NCBI GenBank assembly: GCA_947561715.1
Contig: OX387201.1
Coordinates: forward strand, 18,056,001 to 18,120,000
Direction: 5' to 3'
Source: Ascidia mentula
Taxonomy: Eukaryota; Chordata; Ascidiacea; Phlebobranchia; Ascidiidae
Length of the DNA: 64,000 bases
Of the stretch, positions 10,905-22,229 are shown piece by piece. Under the pieces are notes generated by a model. That model was given only the letters and a program-made list of their open reading frames with translations, had not been told where the DNA came from and ran no database searches. The translations under genes were made by a program, and so were the position numbers. How positions within the stretch are numbered: position 1 is the stretch's first letter; each line of letters begins with the position of its first letter.

Positions 10905-11492
10905 ATGCGCGACAAGGCGCCAGCTTCGGCGTCACCAGTTGATCGCGTTTTATCGGAACTGGATCGTGAAATGCATGATCTCATTTACGACGCAAGGCCA
11001 GCCGAGGAAAAGGTCAAGTTGTACGGGCAAGCCCTGCAGCGCTATCGGTTCCTCAGCGAAGAACAAGCGAATAAACCCATGAAAATGACGATCATCGAGC
11101 GCAAGAACGACGATACGACCGACCGAAAGGAGGCTATTGCGCAGCGCGTTGTCCGAGCTATGCCGAAAACACTAAAAGTTAAAGCCGAGTCATTGATTTC
11201 GTTTATTCGCGAAGCGTCCGGAATCGAATTTTTGCCATCGGGCGAACTTGTTTTGAAGGGCGAAAGCGTTGCTAATAGTAATACCGAGGATTTGATACAT
11301 GGTGTGTTGCGCAAAAAATCTCCTCGAGGCCTGAAACCGATTGGCGAAGCTAAATTCATTGCAGCACTGAGTGATGCGAACGCGCCCAAAACGCTTTTGG
11401 CTAAAAGGGCTGCGCCGGTGCCGTCTACTTCACACATTCCACGTCGTCGGAGCGTTGTTCGTGAGTCGTTGTCGCGATGGCAAGAGATTTAA
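10905..11492 (+). CDS. conserved Polinton protein of unknown function (PY-like)
   Basis: About 195 residues, helical and charged. It begins with a region containing LDREMHDLI and EKVKLYGQALQRY, typical of a protein found beside the ATPase and capsid genes in animal Polintons, and ends in a basic, proline/serine-rich tail. No enzymatic motif is seen. It overlaps the start of the integrase region by a few bases in another frame. Confidence 0.6.
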   Translation: MRDKAPASASPVDRVLSELDREMHDLIYDARPAEEKVKLYGQALQRYRFLSEEQANKPMKMTIIERKNDDTTDRKEAIAQRVVRAMPKTLKVKAESLISFIREASGIEFLPSGELVLKGESVANSNTEDLIHGVLRKKSPRGLKPIGEAKFIAALSDANAPKTLLAKRAAPVPSTSHIPRRRSVVRESLSRWQEI

Positions 11493-12739
11493 GCCGCGCT
11501 TACTACGATCCCGCGCACCCTGGCAGTCTTGGTGGTGTGAACCGGCTACGGACTGCTGTGGGTGCAAGCCATAAAACGGTGAAACGGTGGCAAGGCAGTC
11601 AAGATACATACACATTGCATAAGCCCCGTCGTAAACATTTTTTGCGTTCACGTGTCGTTGTGTCTGGAATCGATTCTTTGTGGCAAATAGATCTGGTCGA
11701 AGTACAGAAACTTACTCGTGAAAATCGTGGTGTGCGATATTTAGTAACCATTATCGATGTATTCTCTAAATACGCTTGGGTGGTTTGCATTAAGCGAAAA
11801 AACGGTTCCAACCTAGTGTGGGCCGTCGATCGTGTGATTCATGCGAGCGGGCGGCGACCGGATCAACTGCAAACAGATGCGGGTCGCGAGTTTGTGAACA
11901 GTGTCTTTCAAAAGTGGCTTTCGAAGCGTAACATTTAATTTTACACGACGTACAATCAGGAAACGAAAGCGTCGGTGGTGGAACGCTTTAACCGCACACT
12001 GAAAGAGCGTTTGTGGCGCCACTTTACGCCCATGGGCAATAATAATTTCACTGGCGCACTGCCGCGCATAGTGAAGAGTTACAATCGCAGTCATCATCGC
12101 AGCATCGGCATGAGTCCCGCTCACGCTAACGAGGAGGAAGTTTGGAGTAATTTGTACGGCGAGCAAGCCTGCCCGGACACTTGCACATTGCCGGTCCGTG
12201 CACCTGTTCGCGTTGCTTCCGCTAGCGCACGCTTTAAAAAGGGCTACGTTCCCCAGTGGAGCCAAGAATTGTTTTTGGTTCATTCGCGACGCAGTGGACG
12301 CCCGCCCACTTACAAAGTGCGCGATTACAGCGGCGAGGTTATTCGGGGGACGTTCTACGAACAGGAGTTGCAACACAAACGTACCTTTGAGGTGGAGAAA
12401 GTCTTGCGAACCAGAAAAAGGCGTGGTGTCAAGCAGTATCTGGTGAGGGGCGACATTACGGCGAGAAATTCAATTCCTGGATCGATGGACGATCGTTCCA
12501 GCACGGCGAATAGAAGCGAGTGGAGCTTTTTCGGCAAGGAAGCCCCACGGTCTGAAGTGGTCTTTGTATTCCAAATCGTCGTGATTTATTCGGTGATTGT
12601 GACGAGCTTGCTCAACTTAACGGTTGGAAGTCCCAGTCAAAGCCTGTGGACTACGCTGTTAGCAAGCTCCGTCGGTTACGTATTGCCCGCACCTAAGCTG
12701 AAAAAACGGCGCAATGTACGTGACCCTGCCATCGAATAA
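11477..12739 (+). pseudogene. INT: Polinton retroviral-type integrase, broken
   Basis: A zinc-binding-type N-terminal region precedes a DDE core: WQIDLVE (first Asp), QTDAGREF (second Asp) and the VERFNRTLKE helix (Glu). A chromo/SH3-like C-terminal part follows (FKKGYVPQWSQELF and Y-KVRDYSGE). This is the integrase that in whole Polintons inserts the DNA with 6-bp target duplications. The copy is broken. Its end overlaps the start of the minor capsid gene. Confidence 0.85.
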
Positions 12740-13454
12740 TTCCGTGGACATCTTCCCGAACAATCGTCCGTCCGAATTTACAACAAAGCTACCCGCCGTT
12801 ATTTCCCTGGACACTGGCGAGTGGGAAGTTAGCCTGAGCGAGATTATATTCCCGCATTCGTGGAATAATATTGGCGAATTCGAAGGCTGGTTTGACTTGG
12901 CGCAAGGTGGCAGCACGCAGCGCTACACGCTTAATGCGGGCCATTATGAAACCGGGCGAATTTTAGTGCAACGAATGCGGAAAATGGAAGATTTCAAAAT
13001 CAAACGCTTGACCGGTCACGGTCTGTTTACCTTCGATGAGACAACGCAACGCACTGGTGCGCACGTTCCAGAGGGTTTCGCGGTGACCCTCTCACCGAAA
13101 CTGGCACACTTGTTGGGTTTCGAACGCGTCGAGATGCCCCCGGGTCAGCATACGAGCGCGCGCCGATGCGACGTTTCCACCGATTACTCCGCAATATATG
13201 TTTATACGGACATCATTCAACCTCGCGTGGTTGGAAACACGATGGCGCCGCTACTAGAAATAGTTCCGGCAGGCGACGGAATTGGCAAATTACACCGAGT
13301 GCGTTTCACGCGTTTGGCATATCATCCGGTTCGCATTCGACATTTCGGCACAATCCAAACGGCTTTATATGACGGTTTCGGCAAACTCATATCATTTGAA
13401 CGTGGTAACGTGATCGTAACGCTACATTTCCGTAAGAAGCCGCTTCGCCTTTGA
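12714..13454 (+). CDS. mCP: Polinton minor capsid (penton-type) protein
   Basis: 246 residues. The N-terminal phrases VTLPSNNSVDIFPNN and GEWEVSLSEIIFPHSWNN are characteristic of the Polinton penton-type single jelly-roll protein, predicted to sit at the five-fold vertices of the capsid. It follows the integrase with a short overlap and precedes the core-like and major capsid genes, the usual order in animal elements. No anomaly is visible in length. Confidence 0.8.
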   Translation: MYVTLPSNNSVDIFPNNRPSEFTTKLPAVISLDTGEWEVSLSEIIFPHSWNNIGEFEGWFDLAQGGSTQRYTLNAGHYETGRILVQRMRKMEDFKIKRLTGHGLFTFDETTQRTGAHVPEGFAVTLSPKLAHLLGFERVEMPPGQHTSARRCDVSTDYSAIYVYTDIIQPRVVGNTMAPLLEIVPAGDGIGKLHRVRFTRLAYHPVRIRHFGTIQTALYDGFGKLISFERGNVIVTLHFRKKPLRL

Positions 13455-13456
13455 AC

Positions 13457-13870
13457 ATGACTCATCACATACCGTATAACGCTGAGGCCGACTTTAGAGA
13501 TTACGAGAACTATTATCACTGCCAGGCCGGCCGGGGCTTACCGCATTTCGCTGGCGCGCTTTCGATGCGCGGACATGGGCTCGGTAACCTGTTCGCCAGT
13601 TTAGGCCGCGCCGTGTTACCGGTGCTAAAATCAGGCGCGCGACAAGTGGGCAAGCAGTTTCTGGAATCAGGTGTCGGTTTTGCAAGTGACGTCATGGCCG
13701 GACATACTCCGCGAAAGGCGGCTATAAAGAGGTCGCGACAGGCGGGTCACAGGTTATTACCCACTGCGAGTCATAACTTGACGTTGCCACCTGGCGAACC
13801 GGCGAAGAAGCGGAAACGCAGGAAACCGGCAGGCAAACGCAAGCGCAACCGTGACGACATTTTCGCTTGA
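13457..13870 (+). CDS. Polinton core-like basic protein
   Basis: About 137 residues. A central GHGLGNLFASLGRAVLPVLKS segment, glycine-rich and amphipathic, is followed by a strongly basic tail with KKRKRRK and KRKRNR. The combination resembles adenovirus core or pVI/pX-type proteins and is standard between the two capsid genes of animal Polintons. Binding of packaged DNA or the capsid interior is inferred from composition. The true ATG is at 13,457, three bases after the minor capsid stop codon. Confidence 0.7.
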   Translation: MTHHIPYNAEADFRDYENYYHCQAGRGLPHFAGALSMRGHGLGNLFASLGRAVLPVLKSGARQVGKQFLESGVGFASDVMAGHTPRKAAIKRSRQAGHRLLPTASHNLTLPPGEPAKKRKRRKPAGKRKRNRDDIFA

Positions 13871-13897
13871 GGGATTGCGTTAATCAGTGAGCACTCG

Positions 13898-15178
13898 ATG
13901 CGTTGTGCGAAAAGCGAATTGGATTTATTTACACTGAAGCCGACGCAAACCAGCGTAAACTCATCGCTCTTTGTCGAACATTTACCCCTAGCTACGGTAA
14001 CAGACGCGGGGCCGTATGATTTTTTGATCGCCGCGGACGGAGAGCATTACATTGACCTTAACGACACGTTGCTGTCGTGTACCGTTCGTATCACCAAAGC
14101 TGAAGGCACAAATTTGGACGCGGACGCTCCAGTGGCACCGTCAAATTATTTCGCACACGCCTTGTTCAGTCAAATGGAACTGTCTCTCAACAATAAAACG
14201 GTGACGCCCTCCAGTAATAATTACGCTTACAAATCGTACACCGAGACACTTTTATCATTTGGATCGGAAGCGAAGAATACACAACTGACCACATCGCTTT
14301 GGTATGGTGACGACGCAGGGCAGATGAACGCATTGACGCGAAGTAACAGTGGATTTCAAACCCGTCGCGCGATGGCGGCCGAGAGCCGTTCAATCGAAAT
14401 GCTGTCTAAACTTCACGTCAGTTTATGTCAGCAGTCCAAGTACATCTTAAACGGCGTCAACATTCGCCTGCGTCTTACGCGCGGTAAGGACGAGTTTGCT
14501 GTGATGGCCGCCGCTGATGCGAATGTGAAAATCAATGTGATGGATGTGCGATTATTCGTCCGCAAGGTCAAACTTAATGCGGCTGTAACTGTCGCGCACC
14601 AAAAGATTTTACAAGCCAATTCTGCCAAGTACGCGATGCGCCGATCGGAAGTTCGCGTTTTCACGGTCGCCGGCGGTAGTATGACCACGGTTTGCGACGC
14701 TCTAGTGACCGGTCAAATACCGGTCAGATGCGTGTTCGGGTTCTTCGACGCCGCGGCCTACAACGGGGCCTTTGACCGAAATCCCTTTGAGTTCAAACAC
14801 ATGAACATTACGTACCTAGCTTTGCACGTAGATGGTCGTATCTATCCCGCCACCGCATTTAAGCCCGATTTCCAAGGCGGTCATTACATAAGAAGCTATT
14901 TATCGCTTTTCACGGGTACCAATTCGCATCATGAAAACCGGGGCAATTCCATATCGTATCGCTCGTACCCGCGCGGATACTGCTTGTTTTGTGTGGATTT
15001 GACACCCAACCACAGCGACCTTGCAACCTTCGACCTCCGGCGTTCCGGTTCGGTGCGCTTGGAGGTGCGATTTAAAAACGCGCTCGCTGCGCCTGTAGCG
15101 ATAATTGCATTTCTTGAATTCGACAATTTACTGACTATCGATCTTTATCGCCACGTGGTGACGGATTTCGCTTCATAA
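13898..15178 (+). CDS. MCP: Polinton major capsid protein (double jelly-roll)
   Basis: 426 residues, a normal length for the family. The N-terminal region (KSELDLFTLKPTQTSVNSS, then VEHLPLATV) and the later phrase YFAHALFSQMELSLNNKTV match the Polinton major capsid proteins often listed as F54H12.2-like. The fold is known to be a double jelly roll forming capsomer trimers. It is followed at once by the protease gene, whose ATG overlaps the end of this frame. Confidence 0.85.
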   Translation: MRCAKSELDLFTLKPTQTSVNSSLFVEHLPLATVTDAGPYDFLIAADGEHYIDLNDTLLSCTVRITKAEGTNLDADAPVAPSNYFAHALFSQMELSLNNKTVTPSSNNYAYKSYTETLLSFGSEAKNTQLTTSLWYGDDAGQMNALTRSNSGFQTRRAMAAESRSIEMLSKLHVSLCQQSKYILNGVNIRLRLTRGKDEFAVMAAADANVKINVMDVRLFVRKVKLNAAVTVAHQKILQANSAKYAMRRSEVRVFTVAGGSMTTVCDALVTGQIPVRCVFGFFDAAAYNGAFDRNPFEFKHMNITYLALHVDGRIYPATAFKPDFQGGHYIRSYLSLFTGTNSHHENRGNSISYRSYPRGYCLFCVDLTPNHSDLATFDLRRSGSVRLEVRFKNALAAPVAIIAFLEFDNLLTIDLYRHVVTDFAS

Positions 15179-15630
15179 TGGATGAGCTGCAAATCGGCGC
15201 CTTACTCTCACGTGACCCGGCGACAGAGCGTGTTTTTCACGGTGTCTTCGCACGAGACGAACTCGCTTCGTTACGTCATCGACCCCCTGCGTTGTATATT
15301 GTGAACAGCGATCTATCCAGTCAACCTGGAATACATTGGATTGCTTTTCATTTTGACGCTCTCGGTTATGGTGAAATGTTTGATACTTTCGCCAGACCAC
15401 CGTACCTTCAGGAGTTTAGCGCTTTTTTAGAAGCCAACACTACAGTAAAGCCGTTTCGTTTCAATACGCGTGTTGTACAGCACCCATTATCCATCTCCTG
15501 CGGAGCGCACTGCATTTATTTCTCGGCATTACGCGCACGCGGCTTTAGCCTGCGGGAAATCGTAAATTTGTATTCAGATGATTTACGTGGTAATGATTTG
15601 TTGGTGGAGAGATTTGTGTCGGATTTGTGA
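15178..15630 (+). CDS. PRO: Polinton adenain-type cysteine protease
   Basis: 150 residues. The catalytic-type order of the Ulp1/adenain family is visible: HWIAFHFD (His region), EMFDTFARPP (acidic residue and conserved Asp-Thr/Ser-Phe), and SCGAHCIYF (Cys). In related viruses this enzyme matures capsid and core proteins. It abuts the major capsid gene as in other Polintons and ends the plus-strand gene block. Confidence 0.82.
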   Translation: MDELQIGALLSRDPATERVFHGVFARDELASLRHRPPALYIVNSDLSSQPGIHWIAFHFDALGYGEMFDTFARPPYLQEFSAFLEANTTVKPFRFNTRVVQHPLSISCGAHCIYFSALRARGFSLREIVNLYSDDLRGNDLLVERFVSDL

Positions 15631-15985
15631 GTAAAAATACATGAATTATTTCTGGGTGTTTTGTGTCTGACAAGGGGCATTTTCTCTCTGTATTTTTTTA
15701 TTCCACGCGGAAAAGACGACAAAACAACAAACATCGGCACAAAAATCCCGCGACAAGGCGCAACACATTCTGCGACGATAAAATACTCCGTTCTACAATG
15801 TATCGGTTTCCCCCCCCCCCCTATAAAAAAAACTTTATTAAATTTAATTCAATTTAAATTAAAAATTTATTTAAATTTTTAAAATTTTATTAAATTTAAT
15901 TCAAATTAAAAATTTATTTAAATTTAAAAAAAAAAAAAACTTACCGGGTTGAAATCGGGGCCGGGGGAGGGTCTTAAATACAAAA
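15631..15985. other. Polinton intergenic, AT-rich low complexity between convergent gene blocks
   Basis: A C-run at about 15,811 is followed by repeated AATTTAATT / AAATTTAAATT words to 15,930. This lies where the plus-strand block ends and the minus-strand block begins, so a shared poly(A)/termination zone is plausible. No ORF is seen. Confidence 0.5.
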
Positions 15986-16480
15986 TTAGTACACTTGGGA
16001 GTCCTGTGAGGGACTGTAACTTGGTGAATCTGGCGAGGCAGGTGTATCCGGTGTTTCCGATTGGTCAATCTCACGTATCGCGCCAAACTGCGAGCATAAT
16101 TGCTCGATGGTGCCCATAACCTTAGCTGTCACACAATCGGTAAGCACTTTAGAACCGAAACATTTATAGTATTGACAATCCAAAGCGATCGGAGCTATGT
16201 ACTTCTCCGGTGAAAAAACTGCTCTAGGCTTAAAGCACATGGTTACACCTGTAATCTGCAATTCAATCGACTTTTGACGAATGCGCGACTCGATAATACA
16301 CTCGGTGTCATCAGATGCAGTTGCGTAATAAATTAACATTAACCGTTCAAATCCATCCTCGATTTTCGGGAAAATGGGCACCACCGGACTTTCGAGCATG
16401 AGCGTTTTTGCCACGTCATAGAGGCCTTGGAGTTTGAAGCACTGCCCATCGTATTTCATATAGAAAGACGCACAGCGCAA
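15986..16480 (-). CDS. hypothetical Polinton protein with SPSYSPS-rich tail
   Basis: 164 residues, not recognised. The body contains several cysteines and the phrase YIAPIALDCQYYKCFGSK. The C-terminus is acidic then Ser/Pro-rich (SPDSPSYSPSQDSQVY), loosely reminiscent of an RNA polymerase II tail heptad. It lies on the polymerase strand, downstream of the polymerase region. The frame is open throughout with a plausible ATG, so it may be a real accessory gene. Confidence 0.5.
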   Translation of the reverse strand: MRCASFYMKYDGQCFKLQGLYDVAKTLMLESPVVPIFPKIEDGFERLMLIYYATASDDTECIIESRIRQKSIELQITGVTMCFKPRAVFSPEKYIAPIALDCQYYKCFGSKVLTDCVTAKVMGTIEQLCSQFGAIREIDQSETPDTPASPDSPSYSPSQDSQVY

Positions 16481-16888
16481 TTTCGTGCCTGCAACAAATA
16501 TGAATTCTGTGTTAGTTGTCTTGCGTTAACGGCACGCTGGCACACAGCTTAAATTCTAAAAACGATTGCACTTGCCTGATTTCTTTTGCTCACGGCAGAT
16601 GGCAGCGACAACTTGTTCCGTGCTTTGAGCAGAAGGACCTCCCTGCACCCAGTTCATTGCTTGAATCTTCCTGTTTGGCACAAAAAAAGGGCAAACTGGC
16701 GTGTCGGTGGGCGTGGTCACATGAACCGTGAGGTTTTATGTCTTGTCCCCCGCGTTCAATGGCACCATCAACTGACCATCAATTAAGAAATCTCGTTTCT
16801 TAGCATTTTTTTATTTGGCATGAATCGCATTTTCGAAAAAGTACGAATTCTCAAAAACGAAAGTCGAAATGAAAATACACGCATTTTG
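16481..16888. other. Polinton intergenic, nothing recognised
   Basis: Short frames only, without motifs. It separates the hypothetical minus-strand gene from the polymerase C-terminal end. Confidence 0.4.
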
Positions 16889-19246
16889 TCATAGCAGCAA
16901 AGGCGACGTGGTGACACCGTCGGGGAGAACTATCCGCTTGGCGTAAAAATAATTTAATCCAACGCGATTTCCGCTGCGTGTGAAAAGTCGCTGATTTACA
17001 ACTTGAAAGCCGACGTTGGTTCCTTCACGCGGCCTCCCTGTTTTGAGGACATGTAAATAATCATCAGCGTTAAGTGGGTTTTGTGCCTTGCATAAACCCT
17101 TCGAAGCACGCTTCATTGTATCGCCTTGACAGAAGTAAGTCTTCGCGGAAAGCGCCACAACGGAGTGACCGTAGAATTCACATTTGTACTTTCCCATTTC
17201 ACGTTGACAAAAACGCTCGTGCGGGCGGCAGCAGTCGGCTTGCTCAAAACGGCCATGTGATGTCATATCTTCTATAAAGCAATCCCCGGTGCATTTTGCA
17301 AGCTTTTGCGGGAAAGTAAGTTTCATAATTCTCATAAAATTCACGGCGTAGATCCGGTTTTATAATTTCGTCAATCGTGTCGACGCTAAGTGCAATGTAC
17401 ACACTGTCGGTGTCACATAGGCAAATCTGGTACCCCTGTCGCACAAAGTACCGTTGAAAGCAATCATATACAATCTGGAGGAGATTTAATTTGGCCAGCT
17501 CGTAGACGAAGTATGACATTTAAATGGGCCTATCTTGACGCACTCGCTTCTTCGTGGTTTCCACCTCATACAGGTCTTGATTGATTTCTGTCATGTGGTA
17601 AAAGTTGGGGTCTTGTACAACGCGTCCCGCCGTCACAGTACTTCACGTTCATAAGCCTGTCTTTTCTTAGAAGCACTGAACCGTATATACCGTTGCCTTG
17701 GTGATGAAAATAATCAGGTTAAAGGTTAACTCTGTGCCCCAACAAAGTTTTCGCACGATTACAGATCACGTTTTTTCAATTGCGGCTGTTGCCCGCCAAA
17801 CGCCACAGGCCACTATAGTGACCCAGCAAACAACGTGATTGCAGAAAGACTGCTTAACAGTGCATGTCAGGAAGCAGCAATCCAATCGATACACGATTAT
17901 CGGTCCGTCTAACCAAGCAAAGTGAAATTCTCGCGTTGGTAAAAATGGGCGCGCGAGGCGATCGTTACACGCGTTTAAACAACCAACGGAATGTGGACCT
18001 TGTGGGGTGTAACTTTAGTGAAAAGTGGGAGCTAAATGGACCTTAAAACAGCGGTGACATCATAAAAAAAGCCTCACCTGACAATTTATAAAAGTCCGCC
18101 AAGCTCCGTTTGGCCGGGTCAACATCACCTTGTCGCCGCGCCGCCGTGACCGTTTCCGCAAAATGGCTGAAACATGCTCGCGGTTCAAATGCAATCACGC
18201 GGTAAATTTGCGTAATTTTAAGGCCATGCTTCAAATACCACTCGGCCAAAGGGGAAGCAAGAAGAATCCGTTCGGCGTGCATTGCGCCTATAAGCATCTG
18301 TCGCTTGGTTTTTAGTAGGCCCTGCTTCTCTGCATACGCGGACATTAAAGGTCCTATGTCTTCACGACCAACTTTCGCGGCCTTGAATATAGGCGAAAAT
18401 TCCTTGAATGTGTCCCACAATTCCTTAGGCACGTGTATGTCGCATTCTACGGCACCGAAAATACTGCCATCGGCTATTCCGGCCAACAACGACTCAGAGG
18501 TCACCACCGGCGGCAGACGTGTGTGCGGCCTGGGTCCTGCGGATAGAAACGCCTGCACGTGCGCATCGGTTCGTTTCAGTTCGTTCCATTGACACTCATA
18601 GATTTCAATTAGCTGATATTGGAGCCCACGGAGATAGGCTGCAATTTCCACCGTCTTTCGGCGGACTTCCAATGTGCGTTCCGGGTCACTGAAGCTGAAT
18701 TTTTCACTGCACCGAACACAGCGGTGGAAGTAGCACCCGTGGAAATTATGCAGGGTATTCCCCCGGTCTGCATACCCGTCAACTGGTATACGTTTTCGAC
18801 CAATGCACACCTCTCCGCCATTCATCTGTCTCTGAATATGAACACCATCGGCAAAGGAGCGCCAGCGAAGCCATTCATCAGCTAAGAAACCATAACGCGC
18901 CGATCGGTCAACTTCGAACAGCTTTGTTTCTTCGTTTAATGTGGCCACCGAATAATAGCCTGTTGGCATTTTAAGTCCAGTAGAATGACAATACATACTG
19001 TTACAGTCAAACCTAATAACAGCCTTGCATAACCGTGCGTTTTCACCAAATTCCAGCGCCCGAATCCGCGTTTCGTCCCGTTTATGATACCGGGAAAATA
19101 TAATCGCCGGACCGCCCCTAAGATTGTCTCGTATCAGATGGAATAGATGCTTGTGGCGTTCGGGGAACAACGCGAAATACACGTCGTCGTTTGTCTTAAT
19201 GGCATCTTTCATGGCGATCTTGAGTGACAAGCCGGACAGAGATATA
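16889..19246 (-). pseudogene. pPolB: Polinton protein-primed DNA polymerase B, palm-side part, broken
   Basis: Contains the polymerase motifs of family B: VIRFDCNSMYCHS (motif A region, metal-binding Asp plus Ser-Met-Tyr) and, farther on, ICLCDTDSVYIAL (motif C, DTDS). The protein-primed subtype is expected from the Polinton setting. This is one of two parts of the polymerase region separated by the CACTG transposon at 19,247-24,871. The copy is broken apart from that insertion. Confidence 0.85.
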
Positions 19247-19259
19247 CACTGTTAAAAAA
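19247..19259. repeat. left terminal inverted repeat of the CACTG transposon
   Basis: CACTGTTAAAAAA here and the inverted copy at the right end share 12 bases. Beyond that the two subterminal regions differ but both are rich in TTTTACAG words. Confidence 0.8.
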
Positions 19260-19762
19260 CATATTTGTAAAACATTTTACAGCATATAACCAGTGAATTA
19301 TATTATATTTTACGGGAGATTCTCGTATTGTTTATAGCAGTCTGCTAAAGTATATTTCATCCAATTCATTGTTGTTTTGGCAGACAGATTCATTTTTTTA
19401 CTGTTTTAAATACTTCCGGTCAGATTCAAACTGTCCGATCCGAACAAGAAAATAATTACACCTGGTCAAACTTTTTTGCTTTTATGGCGATATTGTTGAA
19501 AATAATTGGATATTTCTCTTTTTTAATGGAGACAATACTGCTAATGTAGTCAGTACTGTTAGCACGGTGCGTTTTTAGTTATCCTAGCACTTTGACTCAT
19601 CCGTCAAATGTTTCTATGTGCCGTATGACGTAATTATAGGTGAGGGGTCAATGTAAGCTTCGGCGGGAAAGACTTGGCGTGGTCTTCTGGTTTTGTTTTC
19701 CGATGGTTGGAAGTTGTTGGTGAGTAGCACTAATTGTACTTCGTAATGTAATTTATAAATAT

Positions 19763-22171
19763 ATGTTTTGTAACAGATTACAGCTACTGTTAAGTTTCTT
19801 AGAATTTTTGCTGGTTAAAAAAGGAATGGTCATGGTTTCAAACTTTACATGTAGCTTGGAATTTTGCCAAAAAGTACTTCTTACTGGGGAAGATGTAGTT
19901 AAGCATGCAAAACAACACATTCGTCAGGGATATGATGTGATTTGCCCTATGGATGGCTGTGAAAAGATTTTTTGTGTTGTAAATTTATTTTCTTCTCACC
20001 TATTTCGCTGTCATGCGTACAGTGCAAAAAATTCCAAGACCCGTGTTGTTGAAACAAGTCATTGTCAGGAATCGTTTTCTACCGAACCTGTTCATACAGA
20101 CGCAGAAAGTTCACAAATTGTGCATGCTGACATAACTAAAGAATGTGTACTTTTTTATTTTTTGCTCCAGTACAAGTATTTGGTACCAGTAAGCACTGTT
20201 CAGGGAATAGTTGATCATTTAAGTAAACTTCTATTCCAGCATTCATCTGAAATTCACGCTTCTCTTGAATCCATACTTATCAATCAAGGAATAGAGCTGG
20301 ATATTATATCTAAGATTCTAAGTGATTTAAAAACCAAAGATGTAATAGTGAATAGTTTTGAAACTGTTCTTCATTCATCATACAGCAGGGAAGAGTACTT
20401 TAAAAAACAATTCAACTATGTTTCTCCAATACAATATATTCTTGGACAGTCAGGCAGCACTTTTCACTACATCCCAATTCTACAAACTATTAAATCCATG
20501 TTTAAAGATTCACTGGTTAAGCATCAGTTTTTAAACCAAATCAATCACACAACTGGTATAATTGACTTTGCAGATGGTTTGGTATTTAAATCTAATCATT
20601 TGTTTCAACAAGAAAAACACTGTATAAAAATCATACTGTATCAAGATGCATTTGAAATTGTAAATCCGCTTGGCTCTGCAAAGAAAAAGCACAAAATTTT
20701 AGCAGTTTATTACACGCTTGCAAATTTCTATCCCTGGAACAGATCAAAGGTTGATTGATTTCAGCTAGTCCAACTGTGCAAAGACAAAGATGCAACTGAA
20801 AGTAACAAAGACAGTTTGTTTCGTCCACTGATAGATGATCTAAAATTTTTAGAGAATGAAGGCATTGATATTGGTGTTGGTTTTACTGTTCGTGGAAGTG
20901 TCTTGATGATTTGTGGTGATAATCTTGGAAGTCATTGGTTAGGGGATTTCACAACAAATTTTAGCACATCTTCCAACTTCTGTCGCTACTGTAGTTTAAC
21001 TAGATCCGAATTTAAGGAAAACTGTACAATGAAGAAAAACATGCTGACAAAGCTTGACTATAACTCTCACTTATTCCATGATGGTTCCGTGAAAGGAAGT
21101 ATTTTTAATGAGTTGCAATTTTTTCATGTGTGTAACCCTGGATTGCCACCTTGTACTGCCCACGACATATTTGAAGGTGTGGTTGCATTTGATATGATGT
21201 TGTACATTTCTTACTTGGTAAAAAACAGGTGGTTTACGTGGGAAATTGTCAATGGTAGGATTGAAGAATTTTCGTACACACCTTCAGATGCCCTTTCCAA
21301 ACCGCCTAAATTAAACCCAACATCCAAAAGGCTCTCAGGAAATGCATCACAAAATTGGTGTACTTTGAGGCTTTTTCCACTATTTATTTTAGATAAAATT
21401 CAGAACACAGAAGATGATGTTTGGAAACTGTTGCTCTGTTTGAGAAGCATTGTTGAGTTTATCTCCAGTACTTCACACAATGAAGATTCTGTTTGCTATT
21501 TAAATTTCTTGGTTTCACAGTATTTGGAAAACAGAACTACTCTATTTCCAAACATACCACTTCGTCCGAAGCATCATTATATGCTTCATTATTCATGGGC
21601 TATATTGCAGTTTGGCCCATTGGTGTATTATTCAACTTTGAGGTTTGAAAGCAAGCATTCATATTTCAAACGAATAATACGACACTCTAAAAATTTTAAA
21701 AATGTTTGTTACTCATTATCACACAGCCACCAGTTGCTTCAATCATGCTTACTTGAATGTGGTTATTTTGGTCCTGAGGTTGAAATTGTGTGTGGAAATG
21801 TATCATATCCACAGGAAATAATTGATGCTGTAAAGAATTTTGGAGTTGATGCTCTAAAGTGTGTATTCGTGAAATCGGCGAAATTTAATTGCACACTGTT
21901 CAAAATCAATATGTATGTAATAATTTCTAAAGTCAACCTTGACCTGCAATTGGGTCTTTTGATTGGTTTATTCATTCATGAAGGCAGTTTACATTGCATT
22001 GTCCGCAAACACCTGGCATGTTGTTATCCTCACTATGGTGTTTATACTATTTCACCCCAGCTCTCTGAAATATGTTGTGTGTCTGTACACACACTGCCTT
22101 CACATGCTCCATTCTTTATTTATAATGTTAATGGTGCTAAAATGTTTGCGCTGAAACAATCTGTACTTTAA
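19763..22171 (+). pseudogene. DNA-transposon transposase (Tnp2/KDZ-like DDE), one in-frame stop
   Basis: A single frame of about 800 codons with one TGA at 20,756-20,758. An N-terminal C2H2 region (CSLEFCQ, H-x-KQH, then CPMDGCEKIF, H-LFRCH) precedes the core. Candidate catalytic acids sit in LYQDAFEIVNPLG, MICGDNLGSHWLG and MRFESKH-type FESKHSYFK. CxxC (FCRYC) and LPPCTAHDIFEG motifs, plus RPKHHYMLHY, match a widespread animal transposase family related to plant Tnp2 (Transposase_21). An upstream donor GTGAGT at 19,720 and an acceptor at 19,780 suggest a 5' UTR intron, so the start may be ATG 19,826. The TGA is either a disabling change or a sequence error. Confidence 0.75.
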
Positions 22172-22229
22172 GTGAAATTGTTTTGCAATAGCATCCAAAA
22201 AAATTTCGTACTTTTTATAGGTGACAAAA

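Noticed and set aside
15805-15935. Regulatory meaning of the C-run and AATTTAAATT words
   Set aside because: Simple low-complexity sequence; a termination role between convergent genes is possible but unsupported.
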